DNA of 64,000 bases, taken from contig JACPFT010000023.1 in NCBI GenBank assembly GCA_016182845.1, positions 1-64,000 on the forward strand, in the 5' to 3' direction. Positions 10,001-17,597 of the stretch are shown in pieces. How positions within the stretch are numbered: position 1 is the stretch's first letter; each line of letters opens with the position of its first letter. The notes below the pieces were generated by a model. That model was not told the origin of the DNA. It searched no databases and saw only the letters and a program-made list of their open reading frames with translations. The translations under genes and the position numbers were made by a program. The stretch is from Gammaproteobacteria bacterium (lineage in GTDB: Bacteria; Pseudomonadota; Gammaproteobacteria; Enterobacterales; Permianibacteraceae).

Positions 10001-10100
10001 CTAAGACAACAACGCCCTGAGCCGCCGGAACCAATGCCGGCACACGCCCCCCCCCCAACGGCTCTTCGGTACAAACAGGAATAGACTCTTTCGAAAACAC
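7014..10100 (-). CDS. sulfotransferase / coiled-coil / family 2 glycosyltransferase fusion
   Basis: A 1028-residue, three-part protein starting at a GTG preceded by AAGG. Residues ~28-240 form a PAPS-dependent sulfotransferase: P-loop VVVLGMHRSGTSALAGTL and 3'-phosphate loop LLIFRHPFEVAQSL. Residues ~315-525 are a long heptad-rich coiled coil containing an internal duplication of 42 residues. Residues ~615-860 form a GT-A domain (VSVIIPVYNAG, VVDSGSKDDS, SHSHSRNLGASKATGDYL), followed by a ~170-residue helical tail. Codons 15-18 contain ten consecutive Gs. The layout (modifying enzyme plus coiled coil) recalls WbdD, the capping and chain-length ruler of E. coli O8/O9 antigens, though the domains differ. 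Function as a sulfate-capping ruler is inference. Confidence 0.8.
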   Translation of the reverse strand: MFSKESIPVCTEEPLGGGRVPALVPAAQGVVVLGMHRSGTSALAGTLQHLGYVLGTELLAAQEGVNERGFFENAAVVHCHEQALRAMASHWSDFRPYGAADWQNPELEQVAKKLQEVLLGELAGEGRFVVKDPRQCRLLPLWERAVEGLRLSTAALLIFRHPFEVAQSLQRRDGLGADHALALWLSCTLDAERATRGWRRAFIAYPGLLDDWRECLGRAFRQLGTPLRLNTLAEREIDAFLSADLKHHRDTDWCDGHPALRQAVLDVLRLLLESQSGELSARQVEFDACAEATRRAIALSAAASQAAAYHCRLYHAAVKEWFARDGENQRLDELRRQMSAELDSVNGLREAQQAELEKLGDECAAQRAELERVDGIRSALRAELDSVNGLREAQQAELAKLSCIRHELWNELAAVNRVREEQQRVLAALSCTVDEQHTQLATLESAYRECLGERDELFASLEQRRAELSDSQAAVERQAGELQALRAELNNTQLINAQLGEALAMSRNLVSILENSLSWRLTRPLRQVNAWRQRQMRRISSMGRVIAGAHSRTELLRRGHSVLKRRGLKHVVKHLARYLRETVRLREREVLRLPMPTNADWDISVFLPVDVTGSAPHHDVKVSVIIPVYNAGVEFEWLLRKLTQQKGVRDLEIVVVDSGSKDDSVSVARRHGCVVIEIPNEEFSHSHSRNLGASKATGDYLLFMVQDAYPAGDYWLNGLLTFLQTHRDERLAAVSASEFPRADSDVMYDSCIDTHYRFLGCHLRDRLGEWQGDDNESLRRQGQLSDVTCLIARERFQAYGYQGDYAEDLDLGMRLIRAGERVAMMASVKSIHSHNRPAYYYLKRSFVDVIFLVDKFADFPMPVIRSLRGMVLGFVDLACCLSELLTDKACLQELSSYEQFEQRVLESLRLRDDQFGEAVAFSTLDAKVAAFVGRLVTVRDAFPMMPEDDSVRREMRDAFEGRFRHVGHFAKATYPRLDDFLFEELLGLIQKTLAATIGSYLAFAYLKYRQDAAWEAFGGMSDELVAGV
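8906..9083 (-). repeat. exact 52-base direct repeat inside the coiled-coil coding region
   Basis: Positions 8906-8957 and 9032-9083 read identically over 52 bases and are spaced 126 bases (42 codons) apart. They encode the same 17-residue coiled-coil unit (AELDSVNGLREAQQAEL) at residues ~340-356 and ~382-398. Identity at the DNA level suggests a recent duplication or ongoing conversion. The period is a whole number of heptads (six), so gain or loss of a unit would keep the coil in register. Confidence 0.9.
10047..10056 (-). repeat. ten-base poly-G tract (poly-C on +) at the 5' end of the fusion gene
   Basis: Ten consecutive Cs on the plus strand, read as Gs in codons 15-18 of the sulfotransferase fusion gene, upstream of its P-loop. 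As given the frame is open. A change of one or two bases would terminate or shift translation before the catalytic domain. Homopolymer tracts of this length near starts of surface-glycan genes are classical phase-variation sites. Confidence 0.85.
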
Positions 10101-10376
10101 GCTCTACCTTTGTGCAACAAGCAGAAGACCCGGCGGGAGCTTTACGCTGAAAATGAGCGCATTTACCAGCCCATGGTGACAATCCGCCCCTCGATTCATG
10201 CCGGCTGCTTCGGTGCGAACCCGAGCAAACCGATTTCACTCCGAGCCAACACAAGTTTTCGCACTGGCTGTGTCAAAACCAGGCGACCTAATATGCCACC
10301 CTACGACCTAGGGCCGTAGGCACTCGTGCATTATGCCACAACAGTCGCCAGCGCGCGCACCACTGCCTCTGGAGAA
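10101..10376. other. intergenic leader without a recognisable gene
   Basis: No supportable coding sequence. It must hold the promoter of the minus-strand operon starting at 10100. A short imperfect palindrome (CCTACGACCTAGGGCCGTAGG) lies at about 10300-10320. I found no convincing sigma-70 pair. Confidence 0.4.
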
Positions 10377-10951
10377 CAGGGCAATCGCACAGGGCCGGAA
10401 CATGCTTTGACCAATTTCTAGCCAAACAACAGTTCAGTCCGGAATTCGTCGTCCCAGGCGGCTCGTTCCAGCTTACCTTTCATGCTGTCCTTACTCCGGG
10501 AACCCTTGGCTAGGTTCAGGGCGAAGCGACGGAACAGCGCCAAGTTGCACGGCCCGTCGCCGGTACGCACGCGGGAGTCGTCCTTGCGGAACACCACGTC
10601 CAGTATCCAGTGCTGGCCGTTCTCTATCTGCCAGTGCCGGCGGATTATGCCGGCAAGTGCTGGTGTGCCCGCGCCCAGGGATGCTATGTAATACGACGTC
10701 TCTTCGCGCGTCTGACTGCCACATTCAACCGTCCGCACGACTTCGATGAGGCTCGTTAAATCGACCCAGGCCTGGCGGTTCTCCAGCCAATCGCTGGCAT
10801 CCAGCCGGGTATACCGACGTTGCTCCAGCCGGCCATGGCCTTTGTCCACATCGTGATAGACGCCGCGCGCGGCCTCGTCCGGGCTGTCGCGGCGAACCTT
10901 ATGGAAATACGCCTGGATTTCCTGGTACAGGCCTTTCTGGTTGGCTTTCAC
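10377..10951 (-). pseudogene. ISAs1-family transposase, 5'-truncated remnant
   Basis: The open frame (10418-10951, 177 residues) is the C-terminal half of an ISAs1-type DDE transposase. It shows VKANQKGLYQEI, an RRYTRLDASDW block, and the RRHWQIENGQHWILDVVFRKD signature region carrying the conserved Glu. The same frame continues a few codons upstream (RFIQ) before homology is lost, so the N-terminal half with the first Asp residues is deleted. CAGGGCAATCGCACAGG at 10377 may be the element's terminal repeat, which is tentative. Not functional. Confidence 0.8.
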
Positions 10952-11040
10952 CTGAATGAACCGCCCCGGGCGACGGCGTACTTTGCCAGGGAGTCGCTGC
11001 CCGGTACGCGTTCGTGAAGGAGTGACGACTCGAGTATCCT

Positions 11041-11608
11041 GTAACCGTGCTTTGCCGGGCTATGTCGGTATCGACCGGAGGCTTCTACGACTGGCTGAGG
11101 CGCCCGCTCTGCGCTCGCACCACGGAAGATGAGCGCCTGGAAGTGGCTATCGTGGTAGCCCACAAACGATCACGAGAGACCTATGGCACACGCGGCGTCA
11201 GCCTGAACTCGTAGAGGAAGGCTTCCCGGTTGGGCGGGACCGCATCGAACGGCTGCGCAAGGCTATGGGGCTGAAATGTAAACAAAAGCGGAAGTAAACG
11301 GCGACGACCAATTCGAATCATGGACTTCCGGTGGCCGACAAGCTGCTCAATCAGGACTTCACCGCAGAAGCTCCGAACCCGATGTGGACCGGCGATATCA
11401 CCTACATTCCCACCGACGCGGGCTGGCTGTATCTGGCCGGGCTCAAGGACCTCTACAGCGGGGAAATCGTCGGCTACGCGAGGGAGAGGCGTCGATACGC
11501 GAGTACATAGCGATCTTCTATAACCGCCAGCGACGCCAAACGCGGCTTGGCTACGTATCACCAGCCGTATTTGTACAGAAATTCAACAGCCAGAAGACCG
11601 CGGCTTAA
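11041..11608 (+). pseudogene. IS3-family OrfB transposase, decayed remnant
   Basis: Fragments in successive frames match an IS3-family integrase: STGGFYDWLRRPL...SRETYGTRGVSLNS (about 11068-11214, then a stop), ADKLLNQDFTAEAPNPMWTG with DITYIPTDAGWLYLAGL (about 11335-11480), and YNRQRRQTRLGYVSP near the end, stopping at 11608. The segment between GEIVGYA and the last block, which should hold the second Asp and the Glu, is deleted. At least two frame changes and one deletion make this a dead element. It abuts the ISAs1 remnant. Confidence 0.75.
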
Positions 11609-11688
11609 GACGGGAGTGTCCGTTATTGCCAGGGCACCTCAGACAATGCTCGACACAAAAAGGTCAGCCAGTCCCAGAAATGCGGCTC

Positions 11689-12453
11689 TTACTCGAACCA
11701 TATTCCGTGACGCTTCGCAAGCCGGTTCAAGTATGGACTTAGCCACCAGTTCAGGAAACGAGCAAGAATACCATTCCCCTCTCCCAATTTGTAGTCCCCG
11801 GCAAAGATGTGCCGTGCTCGCGGTAATACAACTGGAGCGCATACCCCCAGAAAGTCGTAGACACGCAAAAGACATGCCTCGTGCTGCAGCAGCAGTTCCT
11901 CATGTTTAAGCACCAGCAACTGCCCTGCCGGGAACCAACGAGCGATCCGGTCTAGTTGGGTGGCATAGTCGCCGCGAGCCAGGTACGAGTGACGCCGCCA
12001 TGCCGAATCTGGTGCCCGAGAAGAGCCCGCCAGCCACAATCGCCAGGGCTCGGCCAGAAATGCTAGCCAGGCAGGTAGGCATTCTTCCCCCCTTCCCGCC
12101 TCCATCGCATAGTGGGACCAGGCCCGCTTTACCGGATGGCGCAACACCACGATCCACTTCATCGCCGGATTGTAGTGGTGCACTCGCTCCGGAATCTCCG
12201 GGAGAAACATCGAGATCGGAGTGGCATCCCCAAGCAATTGCTCCGGCTTCGCATGGCGGAAGTAGGGACGAAAGCGCTCAGAGACGCTCTCATGGCTCCA
12301 ACCATCGTCAAAATCCGGCGCATCGAAGACATGAGCCTCTTTGCCCTCGGCGATGCACAGGCCCGGATGTTCGGCCAGGAAGGCAGCCAAGGCTGTTGTG
12401 CCAGACTTCTGGGCGCCGGCAATCAGAAAATCGACACAACAGTTATCGCCCAT
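11689..12453 (-). CDS. sulfotransferase domain protein
   Basis: A 254-residue PAPS-dependent sulfotransferase. The 5'-phosphosulfate loop is FLIAGAQKSGTTALAAFL near the N-terminus and the 3'-phosphate motif is VVLRHPVKRAWSHY. The order and spacing match bacterial carbohydrate sulfotransferases of the heparan/NodH-like group. The start codon shares one base with the upstream gene's stop (TGATG), which implies translational coupling. The likely job is transfer of sulfate from PAPS to a hydroxyl of the surface glycan; the acceptor is unknown. The 3' end faces the decayed IS3 remnant, so this is the last gene of its transcription unit. Confidence 0.82.
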   Translation of the reverse strand: MGDNCCVDFLIAGAQKSGTTALAAFLAEHPGLCIAEGKEAHVFDAPDFDDGWSHESVSERFRPYFRHAKPEQLLGDATPISMFLPEIPERVHHYNPAMKWIVVLRHPVKRAWSHYAMEAGRGEECLPAWLAFLAEPWRLWLAGSSRAPDSAWRRHSYLARGDYATQLDRIARWFPAGQLLVLKHEELLLQHEACLLRVYDFLGVCAPVVLPRARHIFAGDYKLGEGNGILARFLNWWLSPYLNRLAKRHGIWFE

Positions 12454-13295
12454 CAGCCACGCTTTCCTAGGTCTAGTTCCCGGGCCACGGACTCCACATC
12501 ACCATCAGAATAGAAAGACCGCCACGCACCAGGAGTCCGGTACAGTGCATCTGCCAGCTCCCGGTGGTCAACGGAAGCATATAGCCTATTGCCGTTGCGC
12601 AAGCTCAGGCCCACCGGTGCGCCCAAGTGGAGGCCAAGAGCACCGGAAAGCGCCCGCCCTTGGGTTTCGATGAGCTCTTCGTAGCGTAGGATCCGGCGCG
12701 GCAGATAACGGCTCAAGCGCAGAAAGAACCAATCCAAGACAATGAGCTGGCGAGCCAAGGCCTCCGGCTCGCCATCAAGCCTCCGCGCGAGTTCCGGATC
12801 CAGGCGCTCGCCCACCGGCACCCGTCCCTGCCGCACCGGAAGATCCACGGTATGCCAGGAGGCCAATACCGACAGCGGGTTGCGAACCACGCCGAAGACG
12901 GTATGGCTCCGCACCAGCCAGGGCAACAAAGCCACAAACGCTGCGTTATGTTTCACCGCCAGAAGAAATTCTTCTGGCAACGCCTTTTGGACAGCGACGT
13001 CTTGCCGGCTGGCTGTGGATATGCGAAGGCCACGCTCGTCGAGAGCAGTCCCAAAGTGGTTGTCATGCAGCTGGCCGTCCCGCCCCCAAGAGCATACAGC
13101 GCCATCGTTCACGATGCCAGCACGGGACCCCGCGATCCACTCCCCCAACCGGGAGCAGGCATCGTGAGGGTCGACCGGAAGCGAGGCGACATCGTAGGGT
13201 TCCACCAAAGCAACCGACTCGGCGCATTGGTTAATCACATGGCATGCCAGGGTCGTACCGCCCCGCGGCACCCCGGTCAGCAGGATGTCCCGCAT
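12453..13295 (-). CDS. sulfotransferase-like protein
   Basis: I start this gene at the ATG at 13295, preceded by GGGAG seven bases away, giving 280 residues that open with the P-loop strand (MRDILLTGVPRGGTTLACHV). The longer frame to 13397 overlaps the neighbouring gene and adds unrelated residues. The second PAPS motif is VFGVVRNPLSVLASWH. The fold is sulfotransferase, but the middle region is not familiar, so its acceptor is open. It is followed by a TGATG overlap into a second sulfotransferase, which makes a sulfotransferase pair. Confidence 0.75.
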   Translation of the reverse strand: MRDILLTGVPRGGTTLACHVINQCAESVALVEPYDVASLPVDPHDACSRLGEWIAGSRAGIVNDGAVCSWGRDGQLHDNHFGTALDERGLRISTASRQDVAVQKALPEEFLLAVKHNAAFVALLPWLVRSHTVFGVVRNPLSVLASWHTVDLPVRQGRVPVGERLDPELARRLDGEPEALARQLIVLDWFFLRLSRYLPRRILRYEELIETQGRALSGALGLHLGAPVGLSLRNGNRLYASVDHRELADALYRTPGAWRSFYSDGDVESVARELDLGKRG

Positions 13296-13357
13296 CGTCT
13301 TGCTCCCATCACCCGTTGTTGCCACCCGCTCATGCCCTTCCCCACGGCGCAAACCGC

Positions 13358-14284
13358 TCAGAAAGCGGGCGGAAATAACTCGTCCAAGAGCCGCCAAAAC
13401 GCCGCGCGTTCGGATTCAAGACTGAAGCCCTCGGCGGAACACAGTCCCTGCGCCGCATAGGATGCTGCCCGGGCGGGCTCGTCCAGGCGAGCGACCGCCA
13501 AAGCCAAGCTCTCCTCCATAGCCTCGGCGAATTCGCAATTCTCGCCGGGGCGAGCATATTGCCGGTTACCTACCGCATCGAGCATCACCACGGGCGTGCC
13601 CAGCGCCATAGCCTCCAGACCCGGAAGGTAAAACCCCTCGCACTCACAAGGGAGCAGGACGGCCAGGCGTGCTTGCGCCAGTTGGCTAAGGTACTGGGCG
13701 CGTGGCAACGGCGTCTCAAGCAATCTAACTTCGTGCCCCGCTAGACGCAGTCGCGTCGCCAGGGCTCGACCGAGCGCCGGACGCTTCAAAGCGCCGATAA
13801 AAACATACGCCGACCGGTTTCCGGGTTCCGGTAATGGCGGTAGCGACAGCGCGGCAGGAATCACCCGCACCGGGCCGTTGACCTCAGCGGTCGCGTGGAT
13901 GGCGTCAGCGACCGGTTGGCTCACGCAAACACGCAGCGCTTCACGCCCCAAAAATCGACGCAGAGGCAACCCGGAGTCGGCATGGCGAATCCCCTGGATC
14001 AGGTTCACGATGGGCATATCGGCCGGCAACTCGCTATCATCCAAGCGGCACCAATCCAAGCCAGCTACGAACAAGGCATCGTATTCGCCAGGCTCCCAGC
14101 GGGCGACCAATCGATCTGGACAGCCTCGCCAAGGGTTGGTATCGTCGAAAAGAGAGCGCTCCGAGAAATGAATTGACGGCACCCAATCCGGGTGAGCGAA
14201 ACAATGCTCAAAATAATCTCGAACTTTGCCATGCCCACCGGAGTAAGCCTCGTAATCACGAAAGAACAGAATCCGACGACTCAT
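13358..14284 (-). CDS. GT-B glycosyltransferase (GT1/GT4-like)
   Basis: The start chosen at 14284 forms an ATGA overlap with the wzt stop and gives 308 residues (MSRRILFFRDYEAYSGGHGK...). The upstream 30 codons of the open frame lie over wzt and are discarded. The C-terminal donor domain is recognisable from AVLLPCECEGFYLPGLEAMALGTPVVM, with the acidic pair typical of GT4, and the NRQYARPGENC block. The N-terminal domain is divergent. It belongs to the wzt operon and probably adds one sugar of the exported polysaccharide. Confidence 0.75.
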   Translation of the reverse strand: MSRRILFFRDYEAYSGGHGKVRDYFEHCFAHPDWVPSIHFSERSLFDDTNPWRGCPDRLVARWEPGEYDALFVAGLDWCRLDDSELPADMPIVNLIQGIRHADSGLPLRRFLGREALRVCVSQPVADAIHATAEVNGPVRVIPAALSLPPLPEPGNRSAYVFIGALKRPALGRALATRLRLAGHEVRLLETPLPRAQYLSQLAQARLAVLLPCECEGFYLPGLEAMALGTPVVMLDAVGNRQYARPGENCEFAEAMEESLALAVARLDEPARAASYAAQGLCSAEGFSLESERAAFWRLLDELFPPAF

Positions 14285-15543
14285 CCGAGAGGCTCGACCA
14301 GGCAATCCATCGGTACGGGAAACAAACCGGTGAAGTGCTCCCGGCTGTCGTCGATCACGTCGAAGGACAACCACCCCTCCTGGCGGGAATAGACCGTGGT
14401 TTGCTCAAGACTTGGGGCATCCACGACTCGCGTGCGCACGCGGTAGATACCCTTCTGGAATTCGGCCTTGAAACTCAGCTGTACTTTCACCGTACCGGAT
14501 TCCGTCATAACCGGAAGCTCGATCCGGCGGCCGGTCAACTGCAGACCTTTGCCGTCCAGGACGTCGAAAATCAATTGCGGCCTGGCCAGACTCGCGCGCA
14601 CGCGCACCACGAACGATAGTTCCACCCTCTCACCAAAGCCGAGCTTGAGATGACGAACTCCGCCATTGACGCTCGCGGCGACGACGCAAGCATCCTCTAC
14701 GCCGTAACCCCAGTCGACACGTTCCAACCGAACCGTATCCTGCTTCTCCAGGTTCTCCTTATGAATGCGATACAGATACGCCTGGATCACATCGTCGGGG
14801 GCTCCTTCGACCAAAACGCGCCCCTTCTCCAGCAGCATGGCGCGATTGCAGAAGGCCTTGACGGAGCCGAGGTCGTGCCCCACGAACAAGAGGGTCGTAC
14901 CACCAGCTAGAATCTCGTCGATCTTGGCCATGGCCTTGGCCTGGAACTGGGCGTCGCCCACCGCCAGCGCCTCATCGACGATTAAAATATCGGGCTTGAC
15001 GTGGACTTGCACGGCGAACGCCAAGCGTACCAGCATGCCCGAACTGTAGGTCTTTACCGGCTGATCCACATAGCCGCCGATATCGGCGAAGGCCAGAATA
15101 TTGTCCAGTTCCGCCTCGATCTCCACTCTAGACAGACCCAGAATCGCGGCGTTTACATATACATTCTCGCGGCCTGTCATCTCCGGGTTGAAACCTGAGC
15201 CGAGTTCCAACAGGGCCGCGATCCGGCCATGGACGGCAACCGCTCCCGAAGTCGGTTGCAACACGCCCGCCACGATCTGCAGCAGCGTGCTCTTGCCACT
15301 GCCATTGAGACCAATAATGCCCAGGGATTCGCCCGGCATCAGACGAAAACTGACGTTCTCCAGCGCATGATGGTAGGACAGCTGCGTCTCAATCGCGCCT
15401 CGGCACCACCGGCCGATTACGGGAAGATGAGTAAGGTCTTGCAGCAAGGGCACCAACAAGCGACTCGAAGGCCGCGCCCAAAGCCGATAAACCTTGCTGA
15501 TGGCGTCGACGGCTATGGCTGGTAGAAGTGGATTAGCTTGCAT
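14281..15543 (-). CDS. wzt: polysaccharide ABC exporter ATPase with C-terminal substrate-recognition domain (Wzt-like)
   Basis: An ABC ATPase of the O-antigen/teichoic-acid export type. It has Walker A IIGLNGSGKSTLL, signature YSSGMLVRLAFA, Walker B ILIVDEALAVGD and the switch His in VGHDLGSVKAF. After the ATPase (to about residue 250) follows a ~150-residue beta-rich domain like Wzt_C, which in E. coli O9a binds the chain-terminating modification before export. I prefer the ATG at 15543 (420 residues); 15588 is an alternative, and neither has a strong ribosome site. The expected partner permease is not adjacent but 12 kb away (27947-28759), beyond the secretion operon. Confidence 0.88.
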   Translation of the reverse strand: MQANPLLPAIAVDAISKVYRLWARPSSRLLVPLLQDLTHLPVIGRWCRGAIETQLSYHHALENVSFRLMPGESLGIIGLNGSGKSTLLQIVAGVLQPTSGAVAVHGRIAALLELGSGFNPEMTGRENVYVNAAILGLSRVEIEAELDNILAFADIGGYVDQPVKTYSSGMLVRLAFAVQVHVKPDILIVDEALAVGDAQFQAKAMAKIDEILAGGTTLLFVGHDLGSVKAFCNRAMLLEKGRVLVEGAPDDVIQAYLYRIHKENLEKQDTVRLERVDWGYGVEDACVVAASVNGGVRHLKLGFGERVELSFVVRVRASLARPQLIFDVLDGKGLQLTGRRIELPVMTESGTVKVQLSFKAEFQKGIYRVRTRVVDAPSLEQTTVYSRQEGWLSFDVIDDSREHFTGLFPVPMDCLVEPLG

Positions 15544-15667
15544 CGGGAGATCAAAAATCAAAGAGGCTGCATTGTCGCATATTGGCAACTTTCATGACCA
15601 GTTTGGCATTGCCCGAGACCAAGAAAGACTACTGAAACGCTAAGGGGACTGTCACAGATTTACATAA

Positions 15668-15695
15668 AAAACGGGCCGCTTGCGCGGCCCGTTTT
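15668..15695. terminator. strong bidirectional-looking intrinsic terminator
   Basis: A 12-base-pair stem (AAAACGGGCCGC / GCGGCCCGTTTT) with a four-base loop and a U-tract in the minus direction. It lies 23 bases beyond the stop of the surface-protein gene and isolates that gene from wzt. Confidence 0.9.
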
Positions 15696-15718
15696 CACAT
15701 CGTCGCAGACGAGGTCAA

Positions 15719-17338
15719 TTACTTGACGTCGTTGACCTGCTCGGTGTGGCTGTCGGCATCGGTCAGGTTGGTGAGCGTGCCGTCAGCGTTGTTGCGGTTC
15801 AGGCTGGTGACGATCATGCCGTCGAACTCGCCGGTAATCGTCATGCGCCACTTGCCAGTGCCGTCGCCGAAGGAACCGGTCAGGCCCTTGGAGACGTTAC
15901 CGTTCTCGATGTCACCGGAGTTCAACTGGACGGACTCGCCCTGGCCCAGGGCCAAGGTGACCGGGCCAGCGGTGTTGCCTGCGTCGTCGGTACCGACGAT
16001 GCTGACGTTGCCGCCCACGGAACCGGTGGCGCTGATGCGCACGAAGGATTCCTGAGAGCTGTTGCCAGCCGGGTTGAAGGTGAACACGTCGACCACGGAG
16101 CCGTTGTAGTTCATGGAGAACAGGTCGCTGGTGAACGGATCGTTGTCCGGATCAACCAGGGTGCCGGCGGAGGCAGTGGTTTCCAGGTCAACGGTCACGG
16201 ACAGGTCCAGTTCCTGATCATCGATCACGACAGTGTTCGGGGTCGGAACATTGAAGCAAGTGACGAAGGTGCTGCCGTCCGGCTCGTCCATGGTGAAGGA
16301 ACCGGTGGCGCTGGAGGCACCCACGGTCAGGGTCTTGACCAGGGTACCAGCCGAGCAGTCGGCGCCGGTACGGATGGTCACGGAACCACTGTTGGCGACC
16401 ATGAACGGCGTGAAATCGGTGCCGGTAACGGTCACGCTGACGGTGTCACGGTCGTTGGTCCAGTTGCCATCGGCGACTTCGGCCAGGGCACCGAAGGTGA
16501 ACACATTACCCGCGGTGCAATGGTCGGTAGCGTCGGTACCATCGCAATTGGAGGTAGCGTCGATGTCGAAAGTGCCAGCGGTGAAGGTCGGGCTGTCCAG
16601 GTCGCCGATGTCGCCGTCCAGCGCAAAACGGGTCTTGCTCTGGTGAGTGACGCTCGAGCCGACGTCGATACGGGTCGCAGTGGAACCGCTGTTGCCGGTG
16701 AAGACCACGCCACGGGTGGAAGCGAACAGATCGATGGTGGCCTGTTCAAGAGTGGCACCGCCGACCGGGTCGTTGAACTTGACGGTAGCGGTCACGGCAC
16801 CGCCGCTGGCACCGAGAATGGTGTCCACGTTGTTCAGGGTCATGCCGCCGGCAGCCCACTGCACCAGCTCGCCGGTGCCCTGGGTGATACCGATGCAGTC
16901 AGCAGCGGCAGGCGGGGTCACGGCATAGGTGGCCGTGGCGGAGCCAGCACCACCGGCGGCCAGCGCGAGGGTCCAACGTTCGTCGGCGTCGACACCAGTA
17001 GCGGTGTTACCATCCGCATCGGCGTTGTCGCAGTCATAAGCAAGGCCGCTGCCATCGACCGTGGTCGGGGCGGAAATCGCGGAGAACAAACCGCCGCTCA
17101 GGGTCACGTTGATGTTGAAGCCGGTGGTACGGCCCAGGAACACGTCGTCGCCGCTGATGTTGACATTCAGCGCATCCGGGGTCGTGACGGTGGAGGAGGT
17201 CGCACCAAACACATTGGTGGCCATGGTGTAGTCGGCAAGGACAGCGGTGTCATAAGCGCCGGTCATGGCGGAAGCCATGGGAGCGGCCAGCACGCCCACG
17301 ACGGCCAGGCTCAGGCCAGATTTCTTGAAAGTTAGCAT
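15719..17338 (-). CDS. secreted surface protein, S-layer-like
   Basis: A 539-residue exported protein with a Sec signal peptide (MLTFKKSGLSLAVVGVLA, predicted cleavage after ASA at about residue 24). The mature part is rich in Thr, Ser, Gly, Ala and Asp, low in basic residues, and has six cysteines, an even number that suits disulfide formation in the periplasm before type II export. The C-terminal ~110 residues (RISATGSVGGNVSIVG, LTGSFGDGTGKWRMTI, GTLTNLTDADS) form a beta-rich module seen in other secreted proteobacterial proteins. It has its own AGGAG ribosome site, promoter and strong terminator, which suggests high expression. The S-layer role is inferred from composition and position beside gspD; a secreted adhesin is the alternative. 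Confidence 0.65.
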   Translation of the reverse strand: MLTFKKSGLSLAVVGVLAAPMASAMTGAYDTAVLADYTMATNVFGATSSTVTTPDALNVNISGDDVFLGRTTGFNINVTLSGGLFSAISAPTTVDGSGLAYDCDNADADGNTATGVDADERWTLALAAGGAGSATATYAVTPPAAADCIGITQGTGELVQWAAGGMTLNNVDTILGASGGAVTATVKFNDPVGGATLEQATIDLFASTRGVVFTGNSGSTATRIDVGSSVTHQSKTRFALDGDIGDLDSPTFTAGTFDIDATSNCDGTDATDHCTAGNVFTFGALAEVADGNWTNDRDTVSVTVTGTDFTPFMVANSGSVTIRTGADCSAGTLVKTLTVGASSATGSFTMDEPDGSTFVTCFNVPTPNTVVIDDQELDLSVTVDLETTASAGTLVDPDNDPFTSDLFSMNYNGSVVDVFTFNPAGNSSQESFVRISATGSVGGNVSIVGTDDAGNTAGPVTLALGQGESVQLNSGDIENGNVSKGLTGSFGDGTGKWRMTITGEFDGMIVTSLNRNNADGTLTNLTDADSHTEQVNDVK

Positions 17339-17501
17339 TATTGGAGTACTCCTTGTTTCAGGGACAGTTGTCGTAACTATGGCCGGTTGGACCGCTCTTT
17401 TCCCGGTACCGGAGGACGAGCTGCCAGCAACCGGTTATCCTCAGGATGTGCTGTATTAAGCAGCTGACATCTGGGGAAGTCAAGCTACGCGTACGCAAGA
17501 T

Positions 17502-17525
17502 ATTATAGGCGGTGGGGCCGGTCAA
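17502..17525 (-). promoter_or_regulatory. candidate promoter of the surface-protein gene
   Basis: On the minus strand TTGACC (17520-17525) is followed by TATAAT (17502-17507) after 12 bases. That spacing is short; a TATCTT five bases further on gives the normal 17. The region sits about 165 bases before the start codon, so a long leader would result. Confidence 0.4.
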
Positions 17526-17597
17526 TCCTCCATGCACACAAATTTTGCAAAGCAGCCCCCTCAAACGGCTGATTTTGCTTATTTTTCGTACATAGGT

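Noticed and set aside
15680-17335. 551-codon open frame on the plus strand opposite the surface-protein gene
   Set aside because: It mirrors the codon bias of the real minus-strand gene, has no signal or domain, and crosses the strong terminator; the minus-strand gene has a signal peptide, ribosome site and a recognisable C-terminal module.
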